This document shows positions 55,568 to 64,000 of a stretch of DNA of 64,000 nt, in pieces. The notes below the pieces were generated by a model. The model was not told the DNA's origin. It worked only from the letters and a program-made list of their open reading frames with translations, and ran no database searches. The stretch lies in NCBI RefSeq assembly GCF_020531915.1, contig NZ_JAJAVG010000007.1:313109-377108 (forward strand), read 5' to 3'. Source of the stretch: Methylovorus mays. GTDB taxonomy: Bacteria; Pseudomonadota; Gammaproteobacteria; Burkholderiales; Methylophilaceae. Position 1 is the first letter of the stretch, and the number at the start of each line of letters is the position of its first letter. The position numbers and the translations under genes are program-made.

Positions 55568-57538
55568 CTATTTTTTCTCAGAGGGAAACAACGGGTCATG
55601 GATGGCATGAGCATGGTCTTCGACCTCCTCTGGTTTTTTCACGGCATCTTCTGTCGGGATTTTTTCAAACGTGAATTCCAGGATATTGGTTTCCGCCAAT
55701 GGTTTTAATGGCTCAAACTCCGGAAGAACTGGACGCTCTTCCACAATAGGCTCCAGTTCCGGCAACATCAGGTTATCCTCTTGGGGCTCTGGAGCAGGGG
55801 TCTGATCCGTCAGCCCCTCGATGATATAAAGCGGGTTATGAGGTGACAAGCGGTGCCCCATCTCAGCCGCACTATGCCATTGTTCCAGGGTGCCAGGCTC
55901 TTCATTCTCCGCGGCTTTTTGCAAGCGCAATGCAAGATTATCGAAGGCAATCACGTCCTGACGTTCTGCATAAATTTTCAACAGACAAAGCGTCAACTCA
56001 TGGCGATCCGGTGTTTTTTCCAGTGCATTCAGCAGAATGTTTTCGGCCTGCTCGTCACGACCATATGAGATGTAAATCTCCGCTTCGACAATTGGATCCA
56101 CTTCATGGATGTCAAAATCGGCCTCCTCCGCAGAGCCAGACTGCGACGGCGTAAGCGGTGAGGATAGCTCCTGCCTATCTTCTGCCACGGCCGCCGCAAT
56201 AGCGGGCGCCATGATGGCCGCTACGGCAGGCTCAACGGGCGTTGCCGGCGGCGGGGCGCTCACCACGTTAGGCTCAACATCGTTAGGATGCGGGCGAGGA
56301 GTGGTCGTTTGCACCATGCTTTCGTGCCATTTCTGCATGGCGGTCAATCGGCGCATATGCAGGTAATACACCATGCCCAGTGAGACTAACCCTAACAATA
56401 AGCCCAAGCCTATCCATAGCAGGCGGTCGAGCACTGTTTCCCAGAAACCAGGCTGCCCCTGGTTGGCAACCGTTGCTAGTGAGGGGGCAGGGGTTGCAGG
56501 TTGGGCGACAGCAGGTGCCGGTGCGACAGATTCGGGAGTGGGGTTGGCCTCCATGCCGGAACCTTTCGCTTCCGCGCTAGCATCCGCAGCGGGCTCCCCA
56601 CTCTGGCCATCCTTGTCGGCAGCCTCCGAGGTATCTCCGGGCGATATTTTTAAAACAAACTCCGGGTTAGCTGGCGTGTCTGCCGATTTTGGTGCTGCAG
56701 GAGGAGGCACCTCGACTACCGCAGGCTGTGCTTTATTCGGAAGCTCTCCGCCCAGCGCTTCCGGACTGGGAATCTTGAGCACCTGACCAGACTTGAGCTG
56801 ATTGATATCGCCATCGCGAAAGGCGTCGGGGTTGGCGGCATAAAAAGCGGCCATCACCTTTTTCAGCGGCACTCCTGCAGGTTGATATTGTTGGGCAACC
56901 TTGCCAAAGATATCCCCCGGCTGTGTCAGGTAGGTATCTGCGGATACCGGGATAGCGGCTTTGGGCGTGTCGAACGTATGGGTACCATTACTGCCAGAAT
57001 GCGCCTTGCGGGCTTTGGGTTTTGCCGGCAATGGGGGCGGCGGTACCTCCGCGACCAGCCCCTGACTTTTCAACTCGGGGATCGTATTGACGATGGCAGG
57101 CTCATCACCCATTTTGCTGGTGGGAGGGTCCAGCAATACCGTGTATTGCCGAACCAAATGCAAATTGTCCGAGTCCACCTTGATAAGCAGCTCAAGAAAC
57201 GGCTCATTGACTGCTCTTGGTGTGGTGACGTGCAAAACATGCGTGCCATCTGGCCGTGTCACACTGGTAACCCTTACCCCCGGCGGCACGATGGCATCCT
57301 GCAGCCCCGCTGTCAGGTATTCATCATTATTGCCGATACGCGCAACAAGGGTAGCAGCTTCCTTGGCGGGCATTTCCAGCAACTCGATGTCTGCGTTGAA
57401 TGGTTCCCCGAGTGCCGATTTGACATTGATGCGTCCCAGGCCTGCACCATATGCAAGCACAGGCACCAATACCAGCAGAAGTGTCAGCGAAATCGCTTTA
57501 AATCCAGACCTGCGTGCAAGGGAATTTATGGAAGGCAT
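55568..57538 (-). CDS. fimV: FimV/HubP-family polar scaffold protein
   Basis: A 656-residue membrane protein. Layout: signal-anchor and FimV N-terminal domain (AYGAGLGRINVKSALGEPFNADIEL, in parts), LysM-like peptidoglycan-binding part (TYLTQPGDIFGKVAQQYQ), long proline/alanine-rich linker, one membrane helix (LLWIGLGLLLGLVSLGMVYYL), then an acidic cytoplasmic part with TPR-like repeats (YISYGRDEQAENILLNALEK). FimV/HubP proteins organise cell poles, type IV pili and ParA-type ATPases. The ATG at 57538 gives the natural signal; 17 codons more would extend it without sense. Confidence 0.9.
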   Translation of the reverse strand: MPSINSLARRSGFKAISLTLLLVLVPVLAYGAGLGRINVKSALGEPFNADIELLEMPAKEAATLVARIGNNDEYLTAGLQDAIVPPGVRVTSVTRPDGTHVLHVTTPRAVNEPFLELLIKVDSDNLHLVRQYTVLLDPPTSKMGDEPAIVNTIPELKSQGLVAEVPPPPLPAKPKARKAHSGSNGTHTFDTPKAAIPVSADTYLTQPGDIFGKVAQQYQPAGVPLKKVMAAFYAANPDAFRDGDINQLKSGQVLKIPSPEALGGELPNKAQPAVVEVPPPAAPKSADTPANPEFVLKISPGDTSEAADKDGQSGEPAADASAEAKGSGMEANPTPESVAPAPAVAQPATPAPSLATVANQGQPGFWETVLDRLLWIGLGLLLGLVSLGMVYYLHMRRLTAMQKWHESMVQTTTPRPHPNDVEPNVVSAPPPATPVEPAVAAIMAPAIAAAVAEDRQELSSPLTPSQSGSAEEADFDIHEVDPIVEAEIYISYGRDEQAENILLNALEKTPDRHELTLCLLKIYAERQDVIAFDNLALRLQKAAENEEPGTLEQWHSAAEMGHRLSPHNPLYIIEGLTDQTPAPEPQEDNLMLPELEPIVEERPVLPEFEPLKPLAETNILEFTFEKIPTEDAVKKPEEVEDHAHAIHDPLFPSEKK

Positions 57539-57776
57539 ATTGGCATCATTGAATTTTTTAATAATGGTAGTAATTTCATCATGTTGCATCTGTTTTTATA
57601 AGTACATCCCCAATATTCGGTACAGTAACTCTTTCCAGAGTGACTGTAAATGGCAACGCTTGTTTGACGAGACCGAAGAATCTGCTAGGGAGATGCAATT
57701 TATGCGCCTACTTCAGCGTGAGCGCAGATAAAATAGCGCAGTGTATTCGGGCACATTTTTTCGGAGAGCAGTCAGC

Positions 57777-58709
57777 ATGAACATCGCCAACAATACCGCT
57801 GAACTAGTGGGTAACACCCCACTGGTCCGGCTCAATCGGATCAGCGCCAATATGGGCGCCACCATTGTCTGCAAGCTGGAGTACATGAACCCGGCCCATA
57901 GCGTGAAAGACCGTATTGCCGTGGCCATGATTGATGCCTTGCAGGCAGCAGGCAAACTCACCCCAGAAAGCATTGTACTGGAGCCAACCAGCGGCAATAC
58001 CGGCATCGGTCTCGCCATGGTGTGTGCAGCGCGCGGATTGCGCTGCGCATTCGTGATGCCGGAAACCATGAGTCGTGAGCGCAAATTACTGCTGAAGGCA
58101 TATGGCGCTGAACTTATCCTGACCCCTGGCAGCGAGGGCATGCCCGGCGCCATCCGCAAGGCAGAGGAGCTGGCTGCTGCCGATTCACGGTATGTGATTG
58201 CCCAGCAATTTTCCAATCCCGCCAACCCTGCCATACACCGCAGTACTACTGCCGAAGAAATCTGGCGCGATACCGATGGCAAGGTCGATATTTTTGTGTC
58301 TGGCGTTGGCACCGGCGGCACCATCACAGGTGTTGGTGAGGTGTTGAAAGCCCGCAATCCAGCTGTCCAGGTCGTTGCTGTAGAGCCCGACGCCAGTCCG
58401 GTATTATCCGGGGGTGCTCGCGGACCACACCCGATTCAAGGCATAGGGGCGGGGTTTATCCCCGAGATTTTGAATACGGCGATTTACGATGAAGTCGTCC
58501 GCGTTAAAAACGATGATGCCATGGACATTGCCCGCCGCATGGCCACGGAAGAAGGCTTGCTGGTGGGCATTTCTTCAGGCGCCGCCGTATCGGCTGCCCT
58601 GCAATTGGCCGTCCGTCCGGAAAACAAGGGCAAGCTGATCGTAGTCATCATTCCATCCTTTGGTGAGCGCTACCTGTCAACGCCGCTTTATAGTCATCTG
58701 GATGTGTAA
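57777..58709 (+). CDS. cysK: Cysteine synthase A (O-acetylserine sulfhydrylase)
   Basis: PLP enzyme of 310 residues making cysteine from O-acetylserine and sulfide. The PLP lysine is in [14 protein letters not shown], the substrate loop in [14 protein letters not shown], and the phosphate cradle in [11 protein letters not shown]. The ATG at 57777 gives [19 protein letters not shown], the standard start. Its stop overlaps the corA start (TAATG). CysM is less likely on length and on the loop sequence. Confidence 0.94.
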   Translation: MNIANNTAELVGNTPLVRLNRISANMGATIVCKLEYMNPAHSVKDRIAVAMIDALQAAGKLTPESIVLEPTSGNTGIGLAMVCAARGLRCAFVMPETMSRERKLLLKAYGAELILTPGSEGMPGAIRKAEELAAADSRYVIAQQFSNPANPAIHRSTTAEEIWRDTDGKVDIFVSGVGTGGTITGVGEVLKARNPAVQVVAVEPDASPVLSGGARGPHPIQGIGAGFIPEILNTAIYDEVVRVKNDDAMDIARRMATEEGLLVGISSGAAVSAALQLAVRPENKGKLIVVIIPSFGERYLSTPLYSHLDV

Positions 58710-59788
58710 TGGCCGGTAAAAAGCACCGCAAATCCCGACTCAAAAAAGCGGGAGCAGCGCCCGGTACTCTGGTCTATATCGGGGACATCAAAACGCAGCA
58801 ACCCGCCATCCATATTCTGGAATATGGAGCGGAGAGCCTGCATGAAAAGCAGCTTACCCAAGCCGAGCTCACGCATTACCAGCGGCCGCCCTCCTGCAAG
58901 TTATGGCTGAACGTCTATGGGTTACACGAAACCAGCCTGATTGCCGAATTGGGTAAGTGTTTCGGGCTGCATCCGCTGGTGATGGAGGATATTCTCAACA
59001 CCAATCAGCGCCCCAAGGTGGAAAGTTATGGCGATTATCTCTACATCGTGTTGCACCATGTCGCCTATGACGCGGTGTCGGATCAGCTGCAATCCGAGCA
59101 AATCAGCCTGATACTTGGACACGACTTTGTGCTCAGCTTTCAGGAGCGCCCCACTGGCTGCTTTGAGCCGGTGCGCGAGCGCCTGCGCAATGGTCGCGTA
59201 CATATCCGCGAAGCCGGCACGGACTATCTGGCGTATGCCTTGCTGGACGCAGCCGTGGATCAGTATTTCAGCACATTGGAAAAACTGGGCGATGAATGCG
59301 AGGAGTTGGAAGAACAGCTACTGCATGCGCCCAATAATCAACATTTGCTCCAGCTGCATAAGCTCAAAGGCCAGAGCATGGAGTTGCGCCGCAGCATCTG
59401 GCCATTGCGCGAAGCGGTGAATCAGCTGGTACGGAATGACGATAAATTCTTTGCGGCGGAGAATGTCGTCTTCCTGCGCGATGTGTATGACCACACCATC
59501 CACTTGATTGAGTCGCTGGAAGCGATACGCGATCAACTGGGCAGCATGCTGGACATTTACATGTCGAGCATTAGCAACCGAGTGAATATGGAGGTCAGAG
59601 CACTGACTGTCGTCACCATGCTGTTCATGCCCGCGACCTTGATCACCGGTATTTTCGGCATGAACTTTGATAGCATGCCTTGGCTTAAAAACCCGAATGG
59701 TTTTTGGTGGACCTTATCTGTCATGGCGTTTGTCGCTTCGTCCATGGGACTTTTATTCTGGCGACGCCAATGGCTCAGCCGGCATTAG
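58709..59788 (+). CDS. corA: CorA-family magnesium/cobalt transporter
   Basis: A 359-residue membrane protein of the CorA family for Mg2+ or other divalent cation uptake. The large N-terminal cytoplasmic domain is followed by two helices at the C-terminus, with the signature loop GMNF in FGIFGMNFDSMP after the first; the tail is FYWRRQWL-like. A short basic N-terminal extension ([15 protein letters not shown]) is seen. Translation is coupled to cysK through TAATG. Function as Mg2+ or Co2+ transporter rests on family membership. Confidence 0.92.
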   Translation: MAGKKHRKSRLKKAGAAPGTLVYIGDIKTQQPAIHILEYGAESLHEKQLTQAELTHYQRPPSCKLWLNVYGLHETSLIAELGKCFGLHPLVMEDILNTNQRPKVESYGDYLYIVLHHVAYDAVSDQLQSEQISLILGHDFVLSFQERPTGCFEPVRERLRNGRVHIREAGTDYLAYALLDAAVDQYFSTLEKLGDECEELEEQLLHAPNNQHLLQLHKLKGQSMELRRSIWPLREAVNQLVRNDDKFFAAENVVFLRDVYDHTIHLIESLEAIRDQLGSMLDIYMSSISNRVNMEVRALTVVTMLFMPATLITGIFGMNFDSMPWLKNPNGFWWTLSVMAFVASSMGLLFWRRQWLSRH

Positions 59789-59814
59789 GCATGCACCACC
59801 CCGGCCATACTTAA

Positions 59815-60357
59815 TCAGTTACGAATCTTTTCAGGGAATTTGGCGCGGATTTTTGATACCTTGGGCGCGGCAACCAGCATGCAATAGGGCTGATCCTGAT
59901 GTTGCTCATAATATTGCTGATGGTAATCCTCCGCCGCATAAAACACGGCAGCATCATTCACCTCGGTCACGATAGTCGAAGCAAACACATGCAATTGATT
60001 AAGCTCGGCGATCATTTGCTCTGCGGTGGAGCGCTGCATCGGATTCTGGCAAAAAATAGCTGAGCGATACTGAGTTCCTATGTCATTGCCTTGCCGATTG
60101 GGAGTTGTAGGATCGTGCGATAAGAAGAATATCTCCAGGAGCTCATAAAAACTGATGCGGGCAGGATCAAAGCTGATGCGGATAGCTTCCGCGTGCCCCG
60201 TATCACCTCGGCAAACCTGCTTATAATCAGGCTGCGAAGTATGCCCCCCGGTATATCCCGAGACGACTTTCTCAACGCCGTCCAGCTGGGAGAACACAGG
60301 CTCCAGGCACCAGAAACAACCGCCGGCCAATATTGCTACATCCAATTCTTTTACCAT
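59815..60357 (-). CDS. msrA: Peptide methionine sulfoxide reductase MsrA
   Basis: Repair enzyme of 180 residues that reduces the S form of methionine sulfoxide. The catalytic cysteine is C14 in LAGGCFWCLEPVF; GYTGG, YHQQYYEQHQDQPYC and the glutamate of VFSQLDGVEKV are family features. The late cysteine near residue 157 may resolve the sulfenic acid. Single gene, between corA and the second ParA gene. Confidence 0.95.
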   Translation of the reverse strand: MVKELDVAILAGGCFWCLEPVFSQLDGVEKVVSGYTGGHTSQPDYKQVCRGDTGHAEAIRISFDPARISFYELLEIFFLSHDPTTPNRQGNDIGTQYRSAIFCQNPMQRSTAEQMIAELNQLHVFASTIVTEVNDAAVFYAAEDYHQQYYEQHQDQPYCMLVAAPKVSKIRAKFPEKIRN

Positions 60358-60499
60358 GACGCATCCTGTCAGTTATCGCGAACGGAAAAAACGCAGCTAT
60401 CTATTACTATCGAATTAGTGGGCTTGATCGTATGATAGTTCTGTTTCAGAAGAAGATCCGGTTTTAGATTCTGCTTTTATGTGCCTTATAAGGAACTAC

Positions 60500-61321
60500 A
60501 TGCGTCGAATTGCGGTATTCAATCAAAAAGGAGGCGTTGGAAAAACAACCTCCGTCCTTAATCTCGCAGCCGCCATGCTCAGCCAGAAGCAATCCCCGCT
60601 ACTGATAGATATGGACCCCCAATGCCATCTGACGGAAATCCTGACTGATGCCCTTCCTGGTTCGCAACGCAGCTTGTTTGGTTTCTACCAAAACAATACG
60701 CCGCTTGATGAGCTCATGGTGCCCTGGAACGATGCTGGCCTGCTAATTCCCGCGCATCGCGAATTAGCAAAGGTCGACAGCATTTTTGGCAAGGGTCCCA
60801 GCATCCTAAACCGTCTTCGATCAGGACTGGATAATCTGGAAAAAAAAATCAGTGCTGACACCATCTTATTGGATTGCTGCCCCTACCTGGGGGTACTTTC
60901 ATTGAATGCGGTCTTTGCCGCCGATTTGATGATTGTGCCGATTTCATCGGACTTTTTGTCCCTGCAAGGCGCACAGAAAGTAGAAAAAACACTCAAAGCA
61001 CTGGAAAACGTGCTCAAGCGTCGAGTCCCTCGACGTTATTTGCTTACTTGCTACGATAGACGCAGAAGCATGACATTTGACGTCGAAAAGCTGGCTCAGC
61101 AATATTTCGGCCCTGAGCTCTGTCAAACAGTGATTTCAGAAAATGTGGCTGTGGCTGAAAGCCCTCAGGCCAAACAAGACATTTTTCGCTATGACAGCCA
61201 TGCAAAAGGCGCCCATGACTACCTGGCACTGCTGCAGGAGCTCAACAATATTGATCTAGCTGGCGAAGTTAATCATGTTGCTCAGGTGGATTTGACTATA
61301 AGGTCGAGTATGTCTTCGTAA
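60500..61321 (+). CDS. ParA/MinD-family ATPase, second orphan copy
   Basis: A 273-residue ParA-superfamily ATPase with deviant Walker A KGGVGKTT (10-17) and switch motif DMDPQCHLTE; Walker B region is TILLDCCPYLG. No ParB homologue is nearby, so it is an orphan whose cargo is unknown; it is longer than the one at 37388 and not closely similar. The ATG at 60500 follows AAGGA. Its 3' end overlaps, tail to tail, a small gene on the other strand by 40 bases. Confidence 0.86.
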   Translation: MRRIAVFNQKGGVGKTTSVLNLAAAMLSQKQSPLLIDMDPQCHLTEILTDALPGSQRSLFGFYQNNTPLDELMVPWNDAGLLIPAHRELAKVDSIFGKGPSILNRLRSGLDNLEKKISADTILLDCCPYLGVLSLNAVFAADLMIVPISSDFLSLQGAQKVEKTLKALENVLKRRVPRRYLLTCYDRRRSMTFDVEKLAQQYFGPELCQTVISENVAVAESPQAKQDIFRYDSHAKGAHDYLALLQELNNIDLAGEVNHVAQVDLTIRSSMSS

Positions 61322-61506
61322 TTCGATGTCGCGGCTTTAACCGCAGATACAACGCGGCAATCCAGTATTTCGCAATGCATGTACATTTTTTGCAGTTTTT
61401 GCCGGGCTTCGGCTTCATCTCGCCCGTAGATTTGCAAGTTATCGACCACCACACCATTCCGGCTACGTATCTGGTATACGTACTTCGCCATTGGATTTAT
61501 TTCCAT
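61282..61506 (-). CDS. Small conserved protein of unknown function
   Basis: A 74-residue protein starting MEINPMAKYVYQIRSRNG, then VVVDNLQIYGRDEAEARQKLQKMY and a cysteine pair (HCEILDC). The pattern, a short beta strand-loop followed by an amphipathic helix, resembles small conserved proteins I have seen in betaproteobacteria but cannot name. GGGGGAG eight bases ahead supports the ATG at 61506; the open frame upstream reaches 61620. Tail-to-tail overlap with the ParA gene is 40 bases. Confidence 0.65.
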   Translation of the reverse strand: MEINPMAKYVYQIRSRNGVVVDNLQIYGRDEAEARQKLQKMYMHCEILDCRVVSAVKAATSNYEDILDLIVKST

Positions 61507-61695
61507 TCCCGCTACTCCCCCGTTGTCATTCAGCAATATCACCCCGTTATCAAAGCCAGCTAACCCCTTACCTGCTTGGCCGCTTTGTTGTATTACCTGC
61601 CAGTAACTCTTATACGACACGCCCGGAATAAACTTTATCTACATAGTACGTTCCAAACTGAACATTCGTCATCTACTTACTGTATTGAGGAAAGT

Positions 61696-63750
61696 ATGCG
61701 CATATTAAAAGAAGGATCGCCTTTCCCCCGGGGTGCAACATATGATGGCAAAGGTACTAACTTTGCTTTATTTTCTGATAATGCCACAGGTGTAACCTTG
61801 TGCCTGTTTTCCGCAGATGGCAAAGAAGTTGAACGAATAGACCTCACGGAATGCACCAACGGGGTTTGGTATGTTTACATTCCAGACATCCACCCTGGCC
61901 AGTTGTATGGTTATCGTGTGCATGGCCCTTGGGATCCTGTTCAAGGGCAGCGTTTCAATAGCAACAAGTTATTGCTTGATCCCTATGCGAGAAAGCTTTC
62001 CGGGGATATCCAGTGGGATGATGCCCTGTATGGCTATCAGCTCAGTCCTTCCAAAGATGCGGACCTCCGCATGGATGATCGCGACAGTGCTCCCTTTATG
62101 CCCAAAGCAATCGTGGTAAATCCTGCGCCGCTGACAAAATCAAACAAACCACAAGTCAAATGGCCCAAAACCATTATCTACGAAGCCCATGTCAAAGGGC
62201 TGACCATGAAACATCCTCTGATACCGGATGATATTCGTGGAAGCTTTGCAGCTCTTTCGGACCCCGCTTTGATTGACCATATGCATCGCATAGGCATCAC
62301 TTCATTGGAGTTGCTACCGATACATGCCTTTGCTCAGGACAGGCATCTGATTGAGCGAGATCTTAGAAATTATTGGGGATACAACACGTTGGCCTTTTTT
62401 GCGCCAGAGACCAACTACCTGCATAGCGGAGATCTCGAAGAAATAGCCGCTACCGTGGATTGTTTGCATGAAGCCGGCATCGAGTTGATTTTGGATGTTG
62501 TCTACAACCATACATGTGAAGGTAATCATCTGGGGCCTACCTTATCCTGGAAAGGCATAGATAATTTAAGTTATTACCGATCCCTGCCTGGTGAGCCCCG
62601 CTATTACGACAACCTGACCGGATGCGGTAATGCCTTGAATACGTCCCACCCCAAAGTGCTGCAGATGGTTATGGATAGTCTGCGGATGTGGACGACGGTG
62701 TATGGCGTTGATGGATTCCGATTTGACCTGGCTTTAACTCTTGGCCGCGAGGACACTGGCTTTACTGCTCGTCATCCTTTTTTCCATACCATTTTGCAAG
62801 ATCCCATCCTCTCCCGCTGCAAGCTCATCGCGGAACCCTGGGATGTTGGACCTGGTGGTTATCAACTAGGCGAGTTCCCACCTGGATTTTCGGAATGGAA
62901 TGGCGACTATCGTGATGTCACCCGTGACTTCTGGAAAGGCGACGAAGGCTGCCTGGCCAAATTTGCAGGGCGATTTGCTGCATCAAGTGACCTGTTTGAT
63001 GCTCAGCATAGACGCCCTTGGTCCAGCGTGAATTTCGTCACAGCCCATGATGGCTTCACACTGCATGACCTTGTTTCCTATAACGAAAAGCACAACGAGG
63101 CCAATGGAGAAGACAATAACGACGGTGCCAATGACAATAGAAGCTGGAACTGCGGTGCCGAAGGTGAGACTGACGACCCACAAATTAATGCATTACGCTT
63201 GCAACAAAAAAAGAATTTCCTCATCACACTCTTCCTTTCGCAAGGCGTGCCCATGTTGTTGGCGGGGGACGAGTTGCACAACAGCCAAGGTGGCAATAAC
63301 AATACATATTGTCAGGATAGTGAGATTGGATGGGTGGATTGGCAAAACCCCGACAAAACCTTGGTAGAGCTCGTTGGATTACTCTCACAGATTCGTCGCG
63401 AGAATAACGCCATATCCAGAGCAGAATTTCTTACCGGCATGAACAAGCACGGGAACGCCGATGTTGCTTGGTACAACGTCAATGGTCAGCTAATGACCAA
63501 TGAGCAATGGGAAGACCCTTTCAACAAGTCGCTTATTGTAAAGCTCATGGCCGTCGACAAACATCAAGCCAGCATTCTCGTTATTTTCAATGCTGCTCAT
63601 ATAGAAATTGAGGCTACCGTACCCGACTGCGAAATCAAGCAATGGCAATTCCTTGTGAGCTCAACCGGAGAAGGACAAGACATAAAACAGAAGGAAAAAT
63701 TACCGATACCAGCACGTTCCATATACGTATATAAAACGGCAACGACATAA
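61696..63750 (+). CDS. glgX: Glycogen debranching enzyme GlgX
   Basis: GH13 isoamylase-type enzyme of 684 residues that removes alpha-1,6 branches from glycogen. N-terminal CBM48-like domain (PFPRGATYDGKGTNFALFSDNA), then the catalytic barrel: nucleophile D344 in YGVDGFRFDLA, acid E380 in LIAEPWDVG, and stabiliser D452 in VTAHDGFTLHDL. The ATG at 61696 has a GAGG site; a longer open frame starts at 61576. No other glycogen gene is in the window. Confidence 0.95.
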   Translation: MRILKEGSPFPRGATYDGKGTNFALFSDNATGVTLCLFSADGKEVERIDLTECTNGVWYVYIPDIHPGQLYGYRVHGPWDPVQGQRFNSNKLLLDPYARKLSGDIQWDDALYGYQLSPSKDADLRMDDRDSAPFMPKAIVVNPAPLTKSNKPQVKWPKTIIYEAHVKGLTMKHPLIPDDIRGSFAALSDPALIDHMHRIGITSLELLPIHAFAQDRHLIERDLRNYWGYNTLAFFAPETNYLHSGDLEEIAATVDCLHEAGIELILDVVYNHTCEGNHLGPTLSWKGIDNLSYYRSLPGEPRYYDNLTGCGNALNTSHPKVLQMVMDSLRMWTTVYGVDGFRFDLALTLGREDTGFTARHPFFHTILQDPILSRCKLIAEPWDVGPGGYQLGEFPPGFSEWNGDYRDVTRDFWKGDEGCLAKFAGRFAASSDLFDAQHRRPWSSVNFVTAHDGFTLHDLVSYNEKHNEANGEDNNDGANDNRSWNCGAEGETDDPQINALRLQQKKNFLITLFLSQGVPMLLAGDELHNSQGGNNNTYCQDSEIGWVDWQNPDKTLVELVGLLSQIRRENNAISRAEFLTGMNKHGNADVAWYNVNGQLMTNEQWEDPFNKSLIVKLMAVDKHQASILVIFNAAHIEIEATVPDCEIKQWQFLVSSTGEGQDIKQKEKLPIPARSIYVYKTATT

Positions 63751-63847
63751 TCATTCAGACGTCAGATGAAAGCCAGCAAGACGAATTGGAAGGGTTGACA
63801 GCGTAATGAGCACCGAGACCTAGACATTCTTCAGGCGACCATAAAGC

Positions 63848-63878
63848 AAAAAGCCTCTGCATAAGCAGAGGCTTTTTT
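63848..63878 (-). terminator. Terminator of the rrn operon (also faces glgX)
   Basis: AAAAAGCCTCTGC (63848-63860) pairs with GCAGAGGCTTTTT (63865-63877), loop ATAA. In the minus direction it directly follows the 5S gene and ends with a run of T; it can also end the glgX transcript. Confidence 0.9.
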
Positions 63879-63886
63879 AATGAGAA

Positions 63887-64000
63887 GCTTGGCGGTGACC
63901 TACTTTCGCATACGAGAAGTATACTATCATTGGCGCAGAATCGTTTCACGGCCCTGTTCGAGATGGGAAGGGGTGGTTCCAATTCGCTATGGCCGCCAAG
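63887..64000 (-). rRNA. rrf: 5S ribosomal RNA
   Basis: Minus-strand 5S rRNA: terminal helix CTTGGCGG/CCGCCAAG, TTCCCATCTCGAACAGGGCCG (core CCCATCTCGAACAG), GTGAAACGA and the 3' part ATGCGAAAGTAGGTCACCGCCAAG in pieces. The 5' end is at the right edge and may extend a base or two beyond. It is the last gene of an rrn operon whose 23S and 16S lie past the window. Confidence 0.92.

Noticed and set aside
57590..57776. Short frame ending in MQFMRLLQRERR upstream of cysK as a leader peptide
   Set aside because: It has no run of regulatory codons and no mutually exclusive hairpins that would indicate attenuation.
1..64000. CRISPR array, IS element or prophage
   Set aside because: No regularly spaced repeats, transposase, integrase, terminase or phage structural proteins are visible in the window.

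Overview
The window looks like the chromosome of a methylotrophic betaproteobacterium of the family Methylophilaceae (Methylobacillus, Methylovorus or Methylophilus are all plausible; genus not decided). The main pointer is a joined porin-formamidase-zinc ribbon-amide/urea ABC transporter-urease locus, whose porin and formamidase belong to the fmd system first described in Methylophilus methylotrophus. Supporting signs are a betaproteobacterial complex I operon with a DUF2818 gene at its end, an RpfE-type protein beside recJ, and E2 and E3 of pyruvate dehydrogenase that each carry a lipoyl domain. No IS element, transposase, integrase, phage gene or CRISPR array was seen. Most of the DNA is core chromosome with tight, often overlapping operons.

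Layout. 1-10405, minus strand: amide and urea utilisation, in transcription order porin fmdC, formamidase fmdA, fmdB, urtABCDE, ureD, ureA, ureB and the first 244 codons of ureC, which runs off the left edge. 10646-15695: a lipoprotein with an internal duplication, tRNA-Val, a coiled-coil membrane protein, a 2-oxoglutarate oxygenase coupled to a PLP decarboxylase, an SDR protein and a NUDIX hydrolase. 15734-17491: an AT-rich orphan gene with a possible nuclease motif, next to tRNA-Pro and flanked by a 21-bp imperfect direct repeat; this is the clearest accessory DNA. 17646-33976, minus strand: tpiA, secG, tRNA-Leu, nuoABCDEFGHIJKLMN and a DUF2818 gene. 34026-36690: recJ and an RpfE-like gene.

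36771-41188, plus strand: SixA-like phosphatase, a ParA-type ATPase overlapping a CYTH/half-CHAD gene, a small DUF6394-like membrane protein and a two-RCK potassium channel. 41199-43375, minus strand: a Crp/Fnr regulator and a leucyl aminopeptidase. 43620-49407, plus strand: aceE-aceF-lpdA. 49500-53062: a lipoprotein, then (minus) birA-coaX-SPOR protein-basic protein. 53150-59788: glnS, flavin reductase, fimV (minus), cysK and corA. 59815-63750: msrA (minus), a second ParA-type ATPase, a small conserved protein (minus) and glgX. The right edge holds a 5S rRNA on the minus strand, the distal end of an rrn operon.

How the genes work together. Amides and urea cross the outer membrane through FmdC and the inner membrane through UrtABCDE; formamidase and urease then release ammonia for assimilation. 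PDH supplies acetyl-CoA, complex I oxidises NADH, and CysK, GlnS, BirA and CoaX are housekeeping. The parts least explained by known families are the orphan gene at 15805, the ParA-CYTH/half-CHAD pair, a 41-codon reading frame wedged between nuoF and nuoG, and the duplicated-motif lipoprotein at 10646.
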